Assembly: GCF_025567095.1 (NCBI RefSeq)
Contig: NZ_JAOQJH010000003.1
Source of the DNA: Anthropogastromicrobium aceti
GTDB lineage: Bacteria > Bacillota > Clostridia > Lachnospirales > Lachnospiraceae
DNA length: 64,000 nucleotides
Reading direction: 5' to 3' (one strand)
This document shows, in pieces, positions 24,826-33,221 of this stretch. The notes beneath the pieces are model-generated. The model had not been told where the DNA came from. It did not search any database and saw nothing but the letters and a program-made list of their open reading frames with translations. The translations under genes were made by a program, and so were the position numbers. The number at the start of each line of letters is the position of its first letter. The stretch's first letter is position 1.

Positions 24826-25964
24826 TTCATCTTCGGAAAAAGAAAAAAGAAGAACATACACCTAAAGAAAAGAAAAAGACAGGTATCATTCAGTCTATTT
24901 TAAATCCTATCGGATTTGCAAAAAAGCTGTACGATGACGATCAGGTCATGACAAATGCTGCAACTATTACATTGTTTATGGTTATGTCATTGTTTCCAAT
25001 GCTGATGATTTTGCTTTGGCTTATGTCACGCATGATGCTGTCGCCAGAGGTGCTTCTAAAGATAGTATCCTCTGTTCTTCCAGAAGAAATGCTTGAGCTT
25101 GTAACAGGAATTGTGTCTGATTTGTATGAGAAATCGCTTAGCGTATCAGCGTTGTCGATCACAATTATCATGGCATTGTGGTCGTCATCAACGGGAATCT
25201 CATTTTTAGTTAAGGGACTAAACCGCGTCTATAAAAGAGAGGAACAGCGAAATTGGTTTGTACACAGGGCATTGTGCCTTGTATATACGGGCATATTTCT
25301 AGTGATAATGCTTCTTGTAATGGCATTTCTTGTATATGGAAGCAAGTTTCGTGTGTTTTTAGTTTCGGTATGGCCGGAACTTGAAAACTGGACTGTTTTG
25401 ATTACCATTTTGCAAAATGGCATTGCGATTGGCGGCATGATTCTTTTCTTTCTTGCCGTTTACAACATTTTCCCACAAAAGCGTCTGCCTTATAGAAAGC
25501 AGATGCCTGGTGCAATCGCAGCAACTATTGGATGGTACAGCTTTTCAGCGATCTACGCCACATATATACGCAACAGTAAGAATCTTGCCTTTATGTATGG
25601 AAGCCTTGCGTTAATTATCGTGTTTTTAGTATGGATGTATGTTTGCATGAATATTGTGCTTATTGGCGGCGAAATCAACTTCTTGTATAACAATCGTTAT
25701 TATTATAAGCTGTATTTGCTGACAGAAAAGCAGATTGATATTCAGGAATATTTCATGCATGCTAAGTCAGAAACAGAGATATTAGAACCGGAAGTGGTGG
25801 ACGAGGAAGAAAACACTAAAGAGTGGGAACAAAAAGAGCCAGAAGTGGCAGAAATAATACTAGAGGAGCCACAGCCAGAAGTGGCAGAAATACTAGAAGA
25901 GCCACAGCCAGAAGTATCAGAAGAGATACAAGAGCAGCCAGATTTGTCAGAGAAAATAGAATAA
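24822..25964 (+). CDS. YihY/BrkB-family membrane protein with acidic repeat tail
   Basis: A 380-residue integral membrane protein. About six helices cover residues 35-285. The family signature WSSSTGISFLVKGLNRVYKREE lies near residue 125 and MYVCMNIVLIGGEINF near residue 275. The GTG start overlaps the previous stop, with GGAGG only 1 base away, so translation may depend on coupling. Residues about 330-380 are an acidic tail made of near-repeats of EEPQPEVAEI. Function of the family is unsettled; older ribonuclease BN labels are not supported. A strong terminator follows. Confidence 0.8.
   Translation: MIHLRKKKKEEHTPKEKKKTGIIQSILNPIGFAKKLYDDDQVMTNAATITLFMVMSLFPMLMILLWLMSRMMLSPEVLLKIVSSVLPEEMLELVTGIVSDLYEKSLSVSALSITIIMALWSSSTGISFLVKGLNRVYKREEQRNWFVHRALCLVYTGIFLVIMLLVMAFLVYGSKFRVFLVSVWPELENWTVLITILQNGIAIGGMILFFLAVYNIFPQKRLPYRKQMPGAIAATIGWYSFSAIYATYIRNSKNLAFMYGSLALIIVFLVWMYVCMNIVLIGGEINFLYNNRYYYKLYLLTEKQIDIQEYFMHAKSETEILEPEVVDEEENTKEWEQKEPEVAEIILEEPQPEVAEILEEPQPEVSEEIQEQPDLSEKIE
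25836..25950 (+). repeat. Short tandem repeat encoding the BrkB tail
   Basis: Four imperfect units start with GAGCC or GAGC at 25836, 25866, 25899 and 25932. The period is 30-33 bases, and each unit encodes Glu/Pro/Val-rich residues. All units are multiples of three, so copy number can change without frameshift. Confidence 0.7.
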
Positions 25965-25976
25965 GCAAAAGATTGC

Positions 25977-26010
25977 ACTCATGTAAACATTTGCATGAGT
26001 GCTTTTTTAT
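25977..26010 (+). terminator. Terminator after the BrkB gene
   Basis: GCACTCATG (25977-25985) and CATGAGTGC (25996-26004) pair perfectly and are followed by six T and more T-rich sequence. Confidence 0.9.
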
Positions 26011-26175
26011 TTTTGTCAACCGAATTTCAACTTCTTTTTGCGCAATTTCTACCTTATTTTCACAAAAATAAAAAGCAAATATGATAAAGTATAGGACAAA
26101 ATGCGAATTTGTTGAAAAGTAACAAAATAAAATGAGTATTTTTGAACAAAAAACCATCGCTTTTTTTGAAAAGCG

Positions 26176-26184
26176 TGGTATAAT
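26176..26184 (+). promoter_or_regulatory. Extended -10 promoter of the glgCD operon
   Basis: TGG directly precedes TATAAT (26179-26184), giving an extended -10. No good -35 is present at 17 bases. A CGCTTTT/AAAAGCG dyad overlaps the -35 area (26158-26175) and could be an operator. Confidence 0.55.
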
Positions 26185-26220
26185 TTAGATGTATGCTAAG
26201 TGAAAGAGGGGATTTTAATC

Positions 26221-27429
26221 ATGGCAAAAGAAATGATTGCAATGCTGCTTGCCGGTGGACAGGGATCACGTCTGTATGCACTGACACAGAAGCTTGCAAA
26301 ACCAGCAGTACCTTTCGGTGGAAAATATCGTATTATCGATTTCCCGTTATCAAATTGTGTGAATTCAGGTATTGATACCGTCGGTATTCTCACACAGTAT
26401 CAGCCGTTGGTATTAAACGAATATATTGGAAACGGACAGCCTTGGGATCTTGACCGTCTGCATGGCGGCGTTCATGTTCTTCCGCCGTATCAGCAGGCGT
26501 CCGGCTCTGACTGGTATAAGGGAACCGCAAATGCGATTTATCAGAATATTTCCTTTATAGAGCGTTATAATCCACAGTACGTAATTATCCTTTCAGGTGA
26601 TCAGATCTGCAAGCAGGACTACAGTGATTTCCTTCGTTTCCATAAGGAAAAGGGCGCAGAGTTCAGCGTGGCAGTTATGGAGGTTCCGTGGGATGAGGCA
26701 TCTCGTTTCGGCCTGATGGTGGCTGACGAGGATTCTCGTATTACAGAGTTCCAGGAGAAGCCAAAGAATCCAAAGTCAAATCTGGCTTCCATGGGTATTT
26801 ACATTTTCAACTGGGATATCTTAAAGAAGTATCTTATTGAGGATGAGGCAGATCCAAATTCTCAAAATGACTTCGGAAACAACATTATTCCAAACCTTCT
26901 TCGTGACGGACGTAATATGTATGCATATCGTTTTGATGGATATTGGAAGGATGTTGGAACTATTTCTTCCTTGTGGGAAGCAAATATGGAGGTTCTTGAT
27001 CCTGAGCACAGCGGTATCAATCTGTTCGATGAAAACTGGAAGATTTATAGCCGAAACAGCGGTATGACAGGTCATCGCATTGGTGCAGATGCAGAAGTGC
27101 AAAACTCCATGATTACCGATGGATGCCGTATCCATGGTAAAGTAAAGCACTCCATTTTATTTGCAGGTGTTTCTGTAGAGCCGGGTGCAGTTGTTGAGGA
27201 TGCAGTTGTCATGGGTGGCACTGTAATCAAGGCAGGTGCACAGGTAAGACATTGTATTATCGCTGAGAATGTTGTAATTGGCGAGAATGCAGTTGTAGGC
27301 GAGGCGCTCTCAGAGGGCGGCAAGGGCGTTGCGACAGTCGGTGCAGGTGTTTATATTGGAGACAATGCAAAGATTGGTCCAAACGCAATGGTCAGCGAGA
27401 ATGTAAAGGGTGGTGAAGAACAATGGTAA
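26221..27429 (+). CDS. glgC: Glucose-1-phosphate adenylyltransferase
   Basis: A 402-residue enzyme that makes ADP-glucose from glucose-1-phosphate and ATP, the committed step of glycogen synthesis. The nucleotide-binding motif AGGQGSRLYALT starts near residue 9. Further landmarks are PFGGKYRIIDFPLSN, GTANAIYQN, LSGDQICKQDY and a C-terminal left-handed beta-helix. I chose the ATG at 26221 with GAGGGG 9 bases upstream. It overlaps glgD by 7 bases; GlgC and GlgD form a mixed complex in Firmicutes. Confidence 0.95.
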   Translation: MAKEMIAMLLAGGQGSRLYALTQKLAKPAVPFGGKYRIIDFPLSNCVNSGIDTVGILTQYQPLVLNEYIGNGQPWDLDRLHGGVHVLPPYQQASGSDWYKGTANAIYQNISFIERYNPQYVIILSGDQICKQDYSDFLRFHKEKGAEFSVAVMEVPWDEASRFGLMVADEDSRITEFQEKPKNPKSNLASMGIYIFNWDILKKYLIEDEADPNSQNDFGNNIIPNLLRDGRNMYAYRFDGYWKDVGTISSLWEANMEVLDPEHSGINLFDENWKIYSRNSGMTGHRIGADAEVQNSMITDGCRIHGKVKHSILFAGVSVEPGAVVEDAVVMGGTVIKAGAQVRHCIIAENVVIGENAVVGEALSEGGKGVATVGAGVYIGDNAKIGPNAMVSENVKGGEEQW

Positions 27430-28565
27430 AATCAAATGTAAATGCGCTGGGAATTATCTTCCCGAACAGTTATGATAATATGGTTCCGGAGCTGGTAACA
27501 GAGCGTCTTATGGCTTCCATTCCCTTTGCAGGACGTTATCGTATGATCGACTTTATCCTTTCAAGCATGGTAAGCAGCGGAATTGATAATATTTCCATTA
27601 TTGTCCGCAATAATTATCATTCCTTGATGGATCATCTTGGTTCGGGACGTGAGTGGGATCTTACCCGTAAAAATGGTGGTTTGACAATTATTCCTCCATT
27701 TGCAGAGAAGACTGTAAAGATGTATAACGGACGTGTTGAGGCACTTGCCAGCATTCTTGAACTTCTGCGTGACCAGAAGGAAGAGTATGTTGTAATGTCA
27801 GATGCCAATATTGCAGTTAATTTTGATTTCAGTGCAATGCTGCAGGCTCATATTGAGAGCGGTGCTGATGTAACAGTTGCATATAAGGAAGAGGAATTAG
27901 CAGACAGTCTGAAGAATTTAGATATTATGAAGGAAGACTTCTTCTATACACTTGCACTTGAAGGAGATAGAGTAAAGAAGATTTATGTAAACTCCGAAGA
28001 ATCTGGTCCACAGAAGCTTTCTATGAATATCTACATCTTAAAGAGAGAGCTTCTGATTGATTTAATACATACTGCATTTGTTCGCGGATATGTTTACTTT
28101 GAACGTGATATTCTTGCACATAGACTCGATAAGCTTAATGTAAAGGCATATCGTTTTGACGGCTACCTTGCAAGAATCACTGATATGAAGAGCTACTTCG
28201 ATGAGAACATGAAGCTTCTCGAGGATGAAAATCTTGATGCACTGTTTGCACCAAATCCGATCTACACAAAGATTCGTGATGATAACCCGACACGCTACAT
28301 CAATGGTTCTAAGGTAAAGAACGTTATGGCTGCTGATGGCTGTATCATCGAGGGTGAGGTAGAGAATAGTGTACTCTTTAGAGGTGTTAAGATTGCAAAG
28401 GGCGCAAAGGTAAGAAACTGCGTGCTGATGCAGGATACTGTAGTTGGTGAAGGCTGTGATCTTGAGTATGTTATCACAGATAAGAATGTAACCATCTCTG
28501 CCGATAAGGAAATCAAGGGCACAAATACCTTCCCGGTATATGCTGCTAAGTTCCAGAAGATTTGA
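27423..28565 (+). CDS. glgD: Glucose-1-phosphate adenylyltransferase regulatory subunit
   Basis: A 380-residue GlgC homologue. The N-terminal GGQG-type ATP motif is degenerate here (NALGIIFPNSYDNM), as expected for the non-catalytic GlgD subunit that tunes GlgC. It keeps the IPFAGRYRMIDFILSSMV segment and the beta-helix tail. The ATG lies within the end of glgC. A terminator follows at 28579-28612. The rest of the glycogen pathway is not in this window. Confidence 0.93.
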   Translation: MVKSNVNALGIIFPNSYDNMVPELVTERLMASIPFAGRYRMIDFILSSMVSSGIDNISIIVRNNYHSLMDHLGSGREWDLTRKNGGLTIIPPFAEKTVKMYNGRVEALASILELLRDQKEEYVVMSDANIAVNFDFSAMLQAHIESGADVTVAYKEEELADSLKNLDIMKEDFFYTLALEGDRVKKIYVNSEESGPQKLSMNIYILKRELLIDLIHTAFVRGYVYFERDILAHRLDKLNVKAYRFDGYLARITDMKSYFDENMKLLEDENLDALFAPNPIYTKIRDDNPTRYINGSKVKNVMAADGCIIEGEVENSVLFRGVKIAKGAKVRNCVLMQDTVVGEGCDLEYVITDKNVTISADKEIKGTNTFPVYAAKFQKI

Positions 28566-28578
28566 TAAAAATATTACA

Positions 28579-28612
28579 AAAGAGGGGTGGTCATTTTGAC
28601 GCTCCTCTTTTT
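28579..28612 (+). terminator. Terminator after glgD
   Basis: AAAAGAGG pairs with CCTCTTTT with minor mismatches near the loop, and the T-run continues for several bases. Confidence 0.7.
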
Positions 28613-28644
28613 TTTCAAAAACTCTTGTAGGATCTTTTGAATTT

Positions 28645-28653
28645 TGGTATGAT
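28645..28653 (+). promoter_or_regulatory. Extended -10 promoter of the DUF512 gene
   Basis: TGG precedes TATGAT (28648-28653). The following leader has a GGCC/GGCC mini-hairpin at about 28704-28716, directly before GGGAGG. Confidence 0.5.
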
Positions 28654-28730
28654 AGTAAAATATGGAGAAATCTGCTGTTTTTTACTTGACAGCTTATAGA
28701 TACAGGCCTGCGGGCCGGGAGGTTAATTTT

Positions 28731-30083
28731 ATGAAACATGCCCATCAGATCAAATCGGTGGCGCCGGGCTCAATTGCAGAGGAGCTAGAGCTAGAGCCGG
28801 GTGATAAGATCCTACAGATTAATGGTCAGGATATCGAGGATGTCCTTGATTATCGTTTTTATATTCAAAATGAAGAAATAGATATGGTTGTCCAGAAAAA
28901 GGACGGCTCAGAGGTGGAGTGGGAGTTCGATAAGGACTTTTACGAAGACCTTGGCATTGAGTTTGAGAGCGGTCTTATGTCAGATTATCGTTCCTGTACA
29001 AATAAGTGCATCTTCTGCTTTATTGACCAGATGCCGCCGGGAATGCGCGATACGCTTTATTTTAAAGATGATGATGCAAGACTTTCATTTCTTCAGGGAA
29101 ATTATATTACATTGACAAACATGAAAGAGCATGATCTTTCACGTATTATAAAATATCATCTGTCACCTATCAATATTTCAGTTCAGACGACAAATCCAGA
29201 GCTTCGCGTAAAGATGCTTCACAATCGTTTTGCAGGAAAGATCATGGAAACGCTGAATCGTCTTCGTGATGCAGATATTGAGATGAACGGTCAGATCGTT
29301 TTGTGCAAGGGAGTAAATGACGGTGCCGAGCTAGAGCGTTCAATTCGCGATCTTGCAGGATTATATCCGCAGATGCAGAGTATGTCAGTAGTTCCAGTTG
29401 GTTTAAGCAAATATCGTGAAGGCTTGTATCCGTTAGAGCCGCTTACAAAAGAGGATGCAGAAAATGCCCTTGATATTATTGGTCGTTTTCAAAATGAAAT
29501 GTATGAACGTTTTGGCACACATTTTGTTCATGCAAGTGATGAGTTTTATCTGCTTGCAAACCGTCCTCTGCCGCCGGAAGAAGTTTATGACGGCTACGTG
29601 CAGCTTGAAAATGGTGTTGGTATGCTGCGTCTTTTAATAGAAGAAACAGATTATGCATTGGAAGCGTTAAGCGGTGATGAGCGTGCCCATACACTGTCTC
29701 TTGCGACAGGAAAGCTGGCATACCCATTTTTAAAGGATATTGCGGCAAAGGTTCATGAGAAGTTCCCAAATGTGAACATTACAGTCTATGAGATTTTGAA
29801 TGATTTCTTCGGACATGGTGTTACTGTGTCTGGTTTGATCACTGGACAGGATTTAATTAAGCAGCTTACAGGCAAGCCATTAGGAGAGGCTCTTCTTCTT
29901 CCAGCGAATATGTTTAGAAGTAATGAAGAAGTATTTTTGGACGATCTAATAAAGCAGGATGTCGAAAAAGCTTTACAAGTTCCGATAAATATTGTAAAAT
30001 CAGACGGGCAGGAACTGATTCGTGCAATGCTGATGGAAGAAAGTGAAGAAACCAAGCAGCTTCATTCTCCATATGAGCTGTAA
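28731..30083 (+). CDS. DUF512 family protein: PDZ plus radical-SAM-type domain
   Basis: A 450-residue protein. The N-terminal PDZ-like domain (SIAEELELEPGDKILQINGQ) is followed by a CTNKCIFCFIDQ cluster (C-x3-C-x2-C) of radical-SAM type near residue 90, then the DUF512 domain. The family is widespread in Clostridia, and its reaction is not established as far as I know. I chose the ATG at 28731 with GGGAGG 8 bases upstream. It is followed by der, plsY and gpsA with short gaps, a conserved clostridial gene order that suggests a housekeeping role. Confidence 0.85.
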   Translation: MKHAHQIKSVAPGSIAEELELEPGDKILQINGQDIEDVLDYRFYIQNEEIDMVVQKKDGSEVEWEFDKDFYEDLGIEFESGLMSDYRSCTNKCIFCFIDQMPPGMRDTLYFKDDDARLSFLQGNYITLTNMKEHDLSRIIKYHLSPINISVQTTNPELRVKMLHNRFAGKIMETLNRLRDADIEMNGQIVLCKGVNDGAELERSIRDLAGLYPQMQSMSVVPVGLSKYREGLYPLEPLTKEDAENALDIIGRFQNEMYERFGTHFVHASDEFYLLANRPLPPEEVYDGYVQLENGVGMLRLLIEETDYALEALSGDERAHTLSLATGKLAYPFLKDIAAKVHEKFPNVNITVYEILNDFFGHGVTVSGLITGQDLIKQLTGKPLGEALLLPANMFRSNEEVFLDDLIKQDVEKALQVPINIVKSDGQELIRAMLMEESEETKQLHSPYEL

Positions 30084-30132
30084 TTACGAATGTTTTTGAA
30101 GATTTATATTTATGTAAGAAAGCGAGAAGAAT

Positions 30133-31458
30133 ATGAGTAAACCGATAGTTGCTATCGTAGGCCGCCCGAATGTCGGAAAGTCTACGTTGTTTAATGTAAT
30201 TGCAGGCGATTCCATCGCCATCGTAAAAGATACGCCAGGTGTAACAAGAGACCGTATTTATGCGGACTGCAGTTGGCTGAATTATAATTTTACCCTGATT
30301 GATACAGGTGGTATTGAGCCGGATTCAAGTGATGTAATTTTGTCACAGATGAGAGATCAGGCACAGATCGCAATTGATACTGCAGATGTAATCATTTTCC
30401 TTGTTGATGTAAGACAGGGACTTACCGATGCGGACGGCAAGGTAGCAGATATGCTTCGCCGCAGCCAAAAGCCAGTTGTTCTTTGTGTTAATAAGGTGGA
30501 TTCCTTTAAGAAGATGGAAGCAGATGTATACGAGTTTTATAACCTTGGAATCGGTGATCCGATCCCTGTATCTGCATCAAATCATCAGGGTGTCGGTGAT
30601 CTTCTTGAGGCTGTCAGTGATCATTTTAAGAAGGACGGCAGCGAGTCAGATGATGATGATCGTCCGCGCATCGCTATCGTAGGCCGCCCGAATGTTGGAA
30701 AATCATCTATTGTAAACCGTCTTGTAGGCGAGAAGCGCGTGATTGTATCTGACATTGCAGGAACAACACGTGATGCCATTGATACGCCTCTTAAGAGAAA
30801 TGGCCGCGAGTATATCCTTATTGATACAGCAGGTCTTCGCCGCAAGAGCAAGATTCACGAGGATCTTGAGCGCTATAGTATCATTCGTACTGTTACAGCA
30901 GTAGAGCGTGCCGATGTCGTCGTTATGGTAATTGATGCGGCAGAGGGCGTTGCAGAGCAGGATGCAAAGATTGCAGGTATTGCACACGAGCGCGGTAAGG
31001 GTGTAATCATTGCAGTAAACAAGTGGGATGCTGTTGAAAAGGATGACAAGACAATCTACAAGATGACAGAAAAGATCAAGCAGACACTTGCATATATGCC
31101 ATATGCAGAATTTGTCTTCATCTCTGCAAAGACAGGACAGAGATTAGACAAGCTCTTTGAGCTGATTGATATGATCATCGAAAATCAGTCTATGCGTATT
31201 GCAACTGGTGTGTTAAATGAAATCTTAGCAGAGGCTGTAGCTATGCAGCAGCCGCCGTCAGATAAAGGACGCCGCTTAAAGATATTCTACATGACTCAGA
31301 TTTCAGTAAAGCCGCCGACATTTGTTGTCTTTGTAAATGATAAGAAACTGATGCATTATTCCTACACACGATATATCGAGAACCAGATCCGCAATGCATT
31401 TGGCTTTAGAGGAACACCGCTTCGCTTTATTATCCGCGAGAGAAAGGAAGATAAGTAA
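30133..31458 (+). CDS. der: Ribosome-biogenesis GTPase Der (EngA)
   Basis: A 441-residue GTPase with two tandem G domains, needed for 50S subunit assembly. The first P-loop GRPNVGKSTLF is near residue 9 and the second GRPNVGKSSIV near residue 183. DTPGVTRD, NKVDS and NKWDA motifs match both G domains. A KH-like C-terminal domain ends the protein. The ribosome site is weak (AAGAAAGCGAGAAG). The stop and the plsY ATG share a base (TAATG), so translation is coupled. Confidence 0.95.
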   Translation: MSKPIVAIVGRPNVGKSTLFNVIAGDSIAIVKDTPGVTRDRIYADCSWLNYNFTLIDTGGIEPDSSDVILSQMRDQAQIAIDTADVIIFLVDVRQGLTDADGKVADMLRRSQKPVVLCVNKVDSFKKMEADVYEFYNLGIGDPIPVSASNHQGVGDLLEAVSDHFKKDGSESDDDDRPRIAIVGRPNVGKSSIVNRLVGEKRVIVSDIAGTTRDAIDTPLKRNGREYILIDTAGLRRKSKIHEDLERYSIIRTVTAVERADVVVMVIDAAEGVAEQDAKIAGIAHERGKGVIIAVNKWDAVEKDDKTIYKMTEKIKQTLAYMPYAEFVFISAKTGQRLDKLFELIDMIIENQSMRIATGVLNEILAEAVAMQQPPSDKGRRLKIFYMTQISVKPPTFVVFVNDKKLMHYSYTRYIENQIRNAFGFRGTPLRFIIRERKEDK

Positions 31459-32096
31459 TGATACGCGTATTATTGCTGGTGATCGGATATTGTCTGGGAA
31501 TGATCCAGACAGGTTATCTTTATGGAAGAATGAAGGGAATTGATATCCGCAAGGCGGGAAGTGGAAACTCCGGTGCGACAAATTCACTTCGAGTACTTGG
31601 CAAAAAGGCTGGTCTTATTGTCTTTGCTGTCGATTTGTGCAAATGTTTTATTCCATGTTTGATCGTAAAGGCATGGGCTGTTTCAAGCGGACAGCAGCAT
31701 ATGGAAGATATCTATATGCTGTATCTGGCGTTTGGTGTTATTTTGGGACACAATTATCCATGCTATTTAAATTTTAAGGGCGGAAAAGGAATCTCCAGTA
31801 CATCAGGCTTTATTTTAGCATTTGATCTTCGTATCGCCGCTGTGTGTCTGGCAGCATTCAGTGTAATTGTTGGAACGACACGCTACGTATCATTAGGCTC
31901 ACTGACAGTTGTTTCAATCTGCTTCGTGATGGGTGTGATTTTCGGCGTAAACGGTATGCTTAGTGTAGAGCCGGCAAATATGGCAGAGTTTATTATATTG
32001 CTTGCCCTAATTACAATTCAGGCATATATTCGCCACAGAGCAAATATCAAGCGTCTGTTAAGCGGCACTGAAAATAAAATAGGTGCTAAGAAATAA
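31458..32096 (+). CDS. plsY: Glycerol-3-phosphate acyltransferase PlsY
   Basis: A 212-residue integral membrane enzyme that acylates glycerol-3-phosphate from acyl-phosphate, the first step of phospholipid synthesis. Family motifs are GSGNSGATNSLRVLGKK, the GHNYPCYLNFKGGKGISST segment and a RHRANIKRL tail. Several hydrophobic helices are present. It precedes gpsA, which makes its glycerol-3-phosphate substrate, so the two form a pathway unit. Confidence 0.95.
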   Translation: MIRVLLLVIGYCLGMIQTGYLYGRMKGIDIRKAGSGNSGATNSLRVLGKKAGLIVFAVDLCKCFIPCLIVKAWAVSSGQQHMEDIYMLYLAFGVILGHNYPCYLNFKGGKGISSTSGFILAFDLRIAAVCLAAFSVIVGTTRYVSLGSLTVVSICFVMGVIFGVNGMLSVEPANMAEFIILLALITIQAYIRHRANIKRLLSGTENKIGAKK

Positions 32097-32116
32097 ATAT
32101 AAGGAAGGTTTGTGTT

Positions 32117-33130
32117 ATGGCAAAAGTCAGCATTATAGGAACGGGAACATGGGGCATTGCCCTTGGCATGGTGCTGGCGCAGAATGGCCATGAAGTAACG
32201 GCGTGGTCTGCGCTGCCGAAGGAAATTGAGGCACTAAGGGAAAGCTATACATGCAAAAATCTTCCGGGAGTTGAGATCCCGAGAAGCATTGTATTTACAG
32301 CAGACTTACAGGAGGCATGTACTGATAAGGAGATGCTTGTTTTGTCAGTTCCTTCAGTATTTACCAGAGGAGTAGCAAAACAGATGAATCCTTTCGTAAA
32401 GGAGGGACAGCTGATTGTAAGCGTAGCAAAGGGCATTGAGGAAAAAACATTAATGACAATGTCCCAGCAGATTGAAGAAGAACTTCCGATGGCAAATGTT
32501 GCAGTTCTTTCTGGCCCAAGCCATGCAGAGGAAGTCAGTCGCGGAATTCCGACAACTGTTGTTGCTGGAGCAAAGGACAGACAGACAGCTGAGCACATCC
32601 AAAACTTGTTTATGTCATCTGTCTTTCGTGTATATACAAGCCCTGATATCTTAGGTATTGAGCTTGGCGGTGCACTTAAAAATGTCATTGCCCTTGCAGC
32701 AGGCGTCAGCGATGGTCTTGGCTGCGGTGATAACACAAAGGCAGCTCTTATGACAAGAGGAATCGCAGAGATCACAAGACTTGGTGTAGCAATGGGCGGA
32801 AAGCCGGAGACATTTTCCGGACTTTCAGGAATCGGAGATCTGATTGTCACATGCACAAGCATGCATAGCAGAAACAGAAGAGCCGGCATCCTGATCGGAC
32901 AGGGAAAGACAATGCAGGAAGCCATGGACGAAGTTCAGATGGTGGTAGAAGGTGTGTACTCTGCGAAGGCAGCCCTTGCACTCAGCAAAAAATATAATGT
33001 TTCCATGCCGCTCGTGCAGGAAACTAATCAGGTTTTGTTCGGTGGAAAAACAGCAGCAGAAGCATTAAAGGATCTGATGCTTAGAGACAGAACAATTGAG
33101 AGTGAAAATTTGCTGTGGGAAAATAAGTAA
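32117..33130 (+). CDS. gpsA: NAD(P)H-dependent glycerol-3-phosphate dehydrogenase
   Basis: A 337-residue enzyme that reduces dihydroxyacetone phosphate to glycerol-3-phosphate for lipid synthesis. The Rossmann motif is GTGTWGIALG, and conserved segments include SVAKGIEE, LSGPSHAEEV, the catalytic Lys in GGALKNVIALAAG, and GLSGIGDLIVTC. AAGGAAGG precedes the ATG. It completes the der-plsY-gpsA cluster ahead of the sporulation gene spoIVA, an order typical of Clostridia. Confidence 0.95.
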   Translation: MAKVSIIGTGTWGIALGMVLAQNGHEVTAWSALPKEIEALRESYTCKNLPGVEIPRSIVFTADLQEACTDKEMLVLSVPSVFTRGVAKQMNPFVKEGQLIVSVAKGIEEKTLMTMSQQIEEELPMANVAVLSGPSHAEEVSRGIPTTVVAGAKDRQTAEHIQNLFMSSVFRVYTSPDILGIELGGALKNVIALAAGVSDGLGCGDNTKAALMTRGIAEITRLGVAMGGKPETFSGLSGIGDLIVTCTSMHSRNRRAGILIGQGKTMQEAMDEVQMVVEGVYSAKAALALSKKYNVSMPLVQETNQVLFGGKTAAEALKDLMLRDRTIESENLLWENK

Positions 33131-33145
33131 CAATAAATTCCTAAC

Positions 33146-33174
33146 GAATAAATTCCTTCATATGCGCATAGACT
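33146..33174 (+). promoter_or_regulatory. Sigma-E-type sporulation promoter of spoIVA
   Basis: GAATAAATT (33146-33154) fits the sigma-E -35 pattern GHATAnnnT and CATAGACT (33167-33174) fits the -10 pattern CATAnAnT, with 12 bases between. The leader then has a CCCGGA/TCCGGG hairpin (33186-33200). Confidence 0.75.
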
Positions 33175-33221
33175 GACAGTAACAGCCCGGACTGTCCGGG
33201 GATGATTGTCAGGAGGCGTGT

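Noticed and set aside
31303..31587. Minus-strand frames in der/plsY and other housekeeping genes
   Set aside because: They are shadows of well-supported genes and have no independent start signals.
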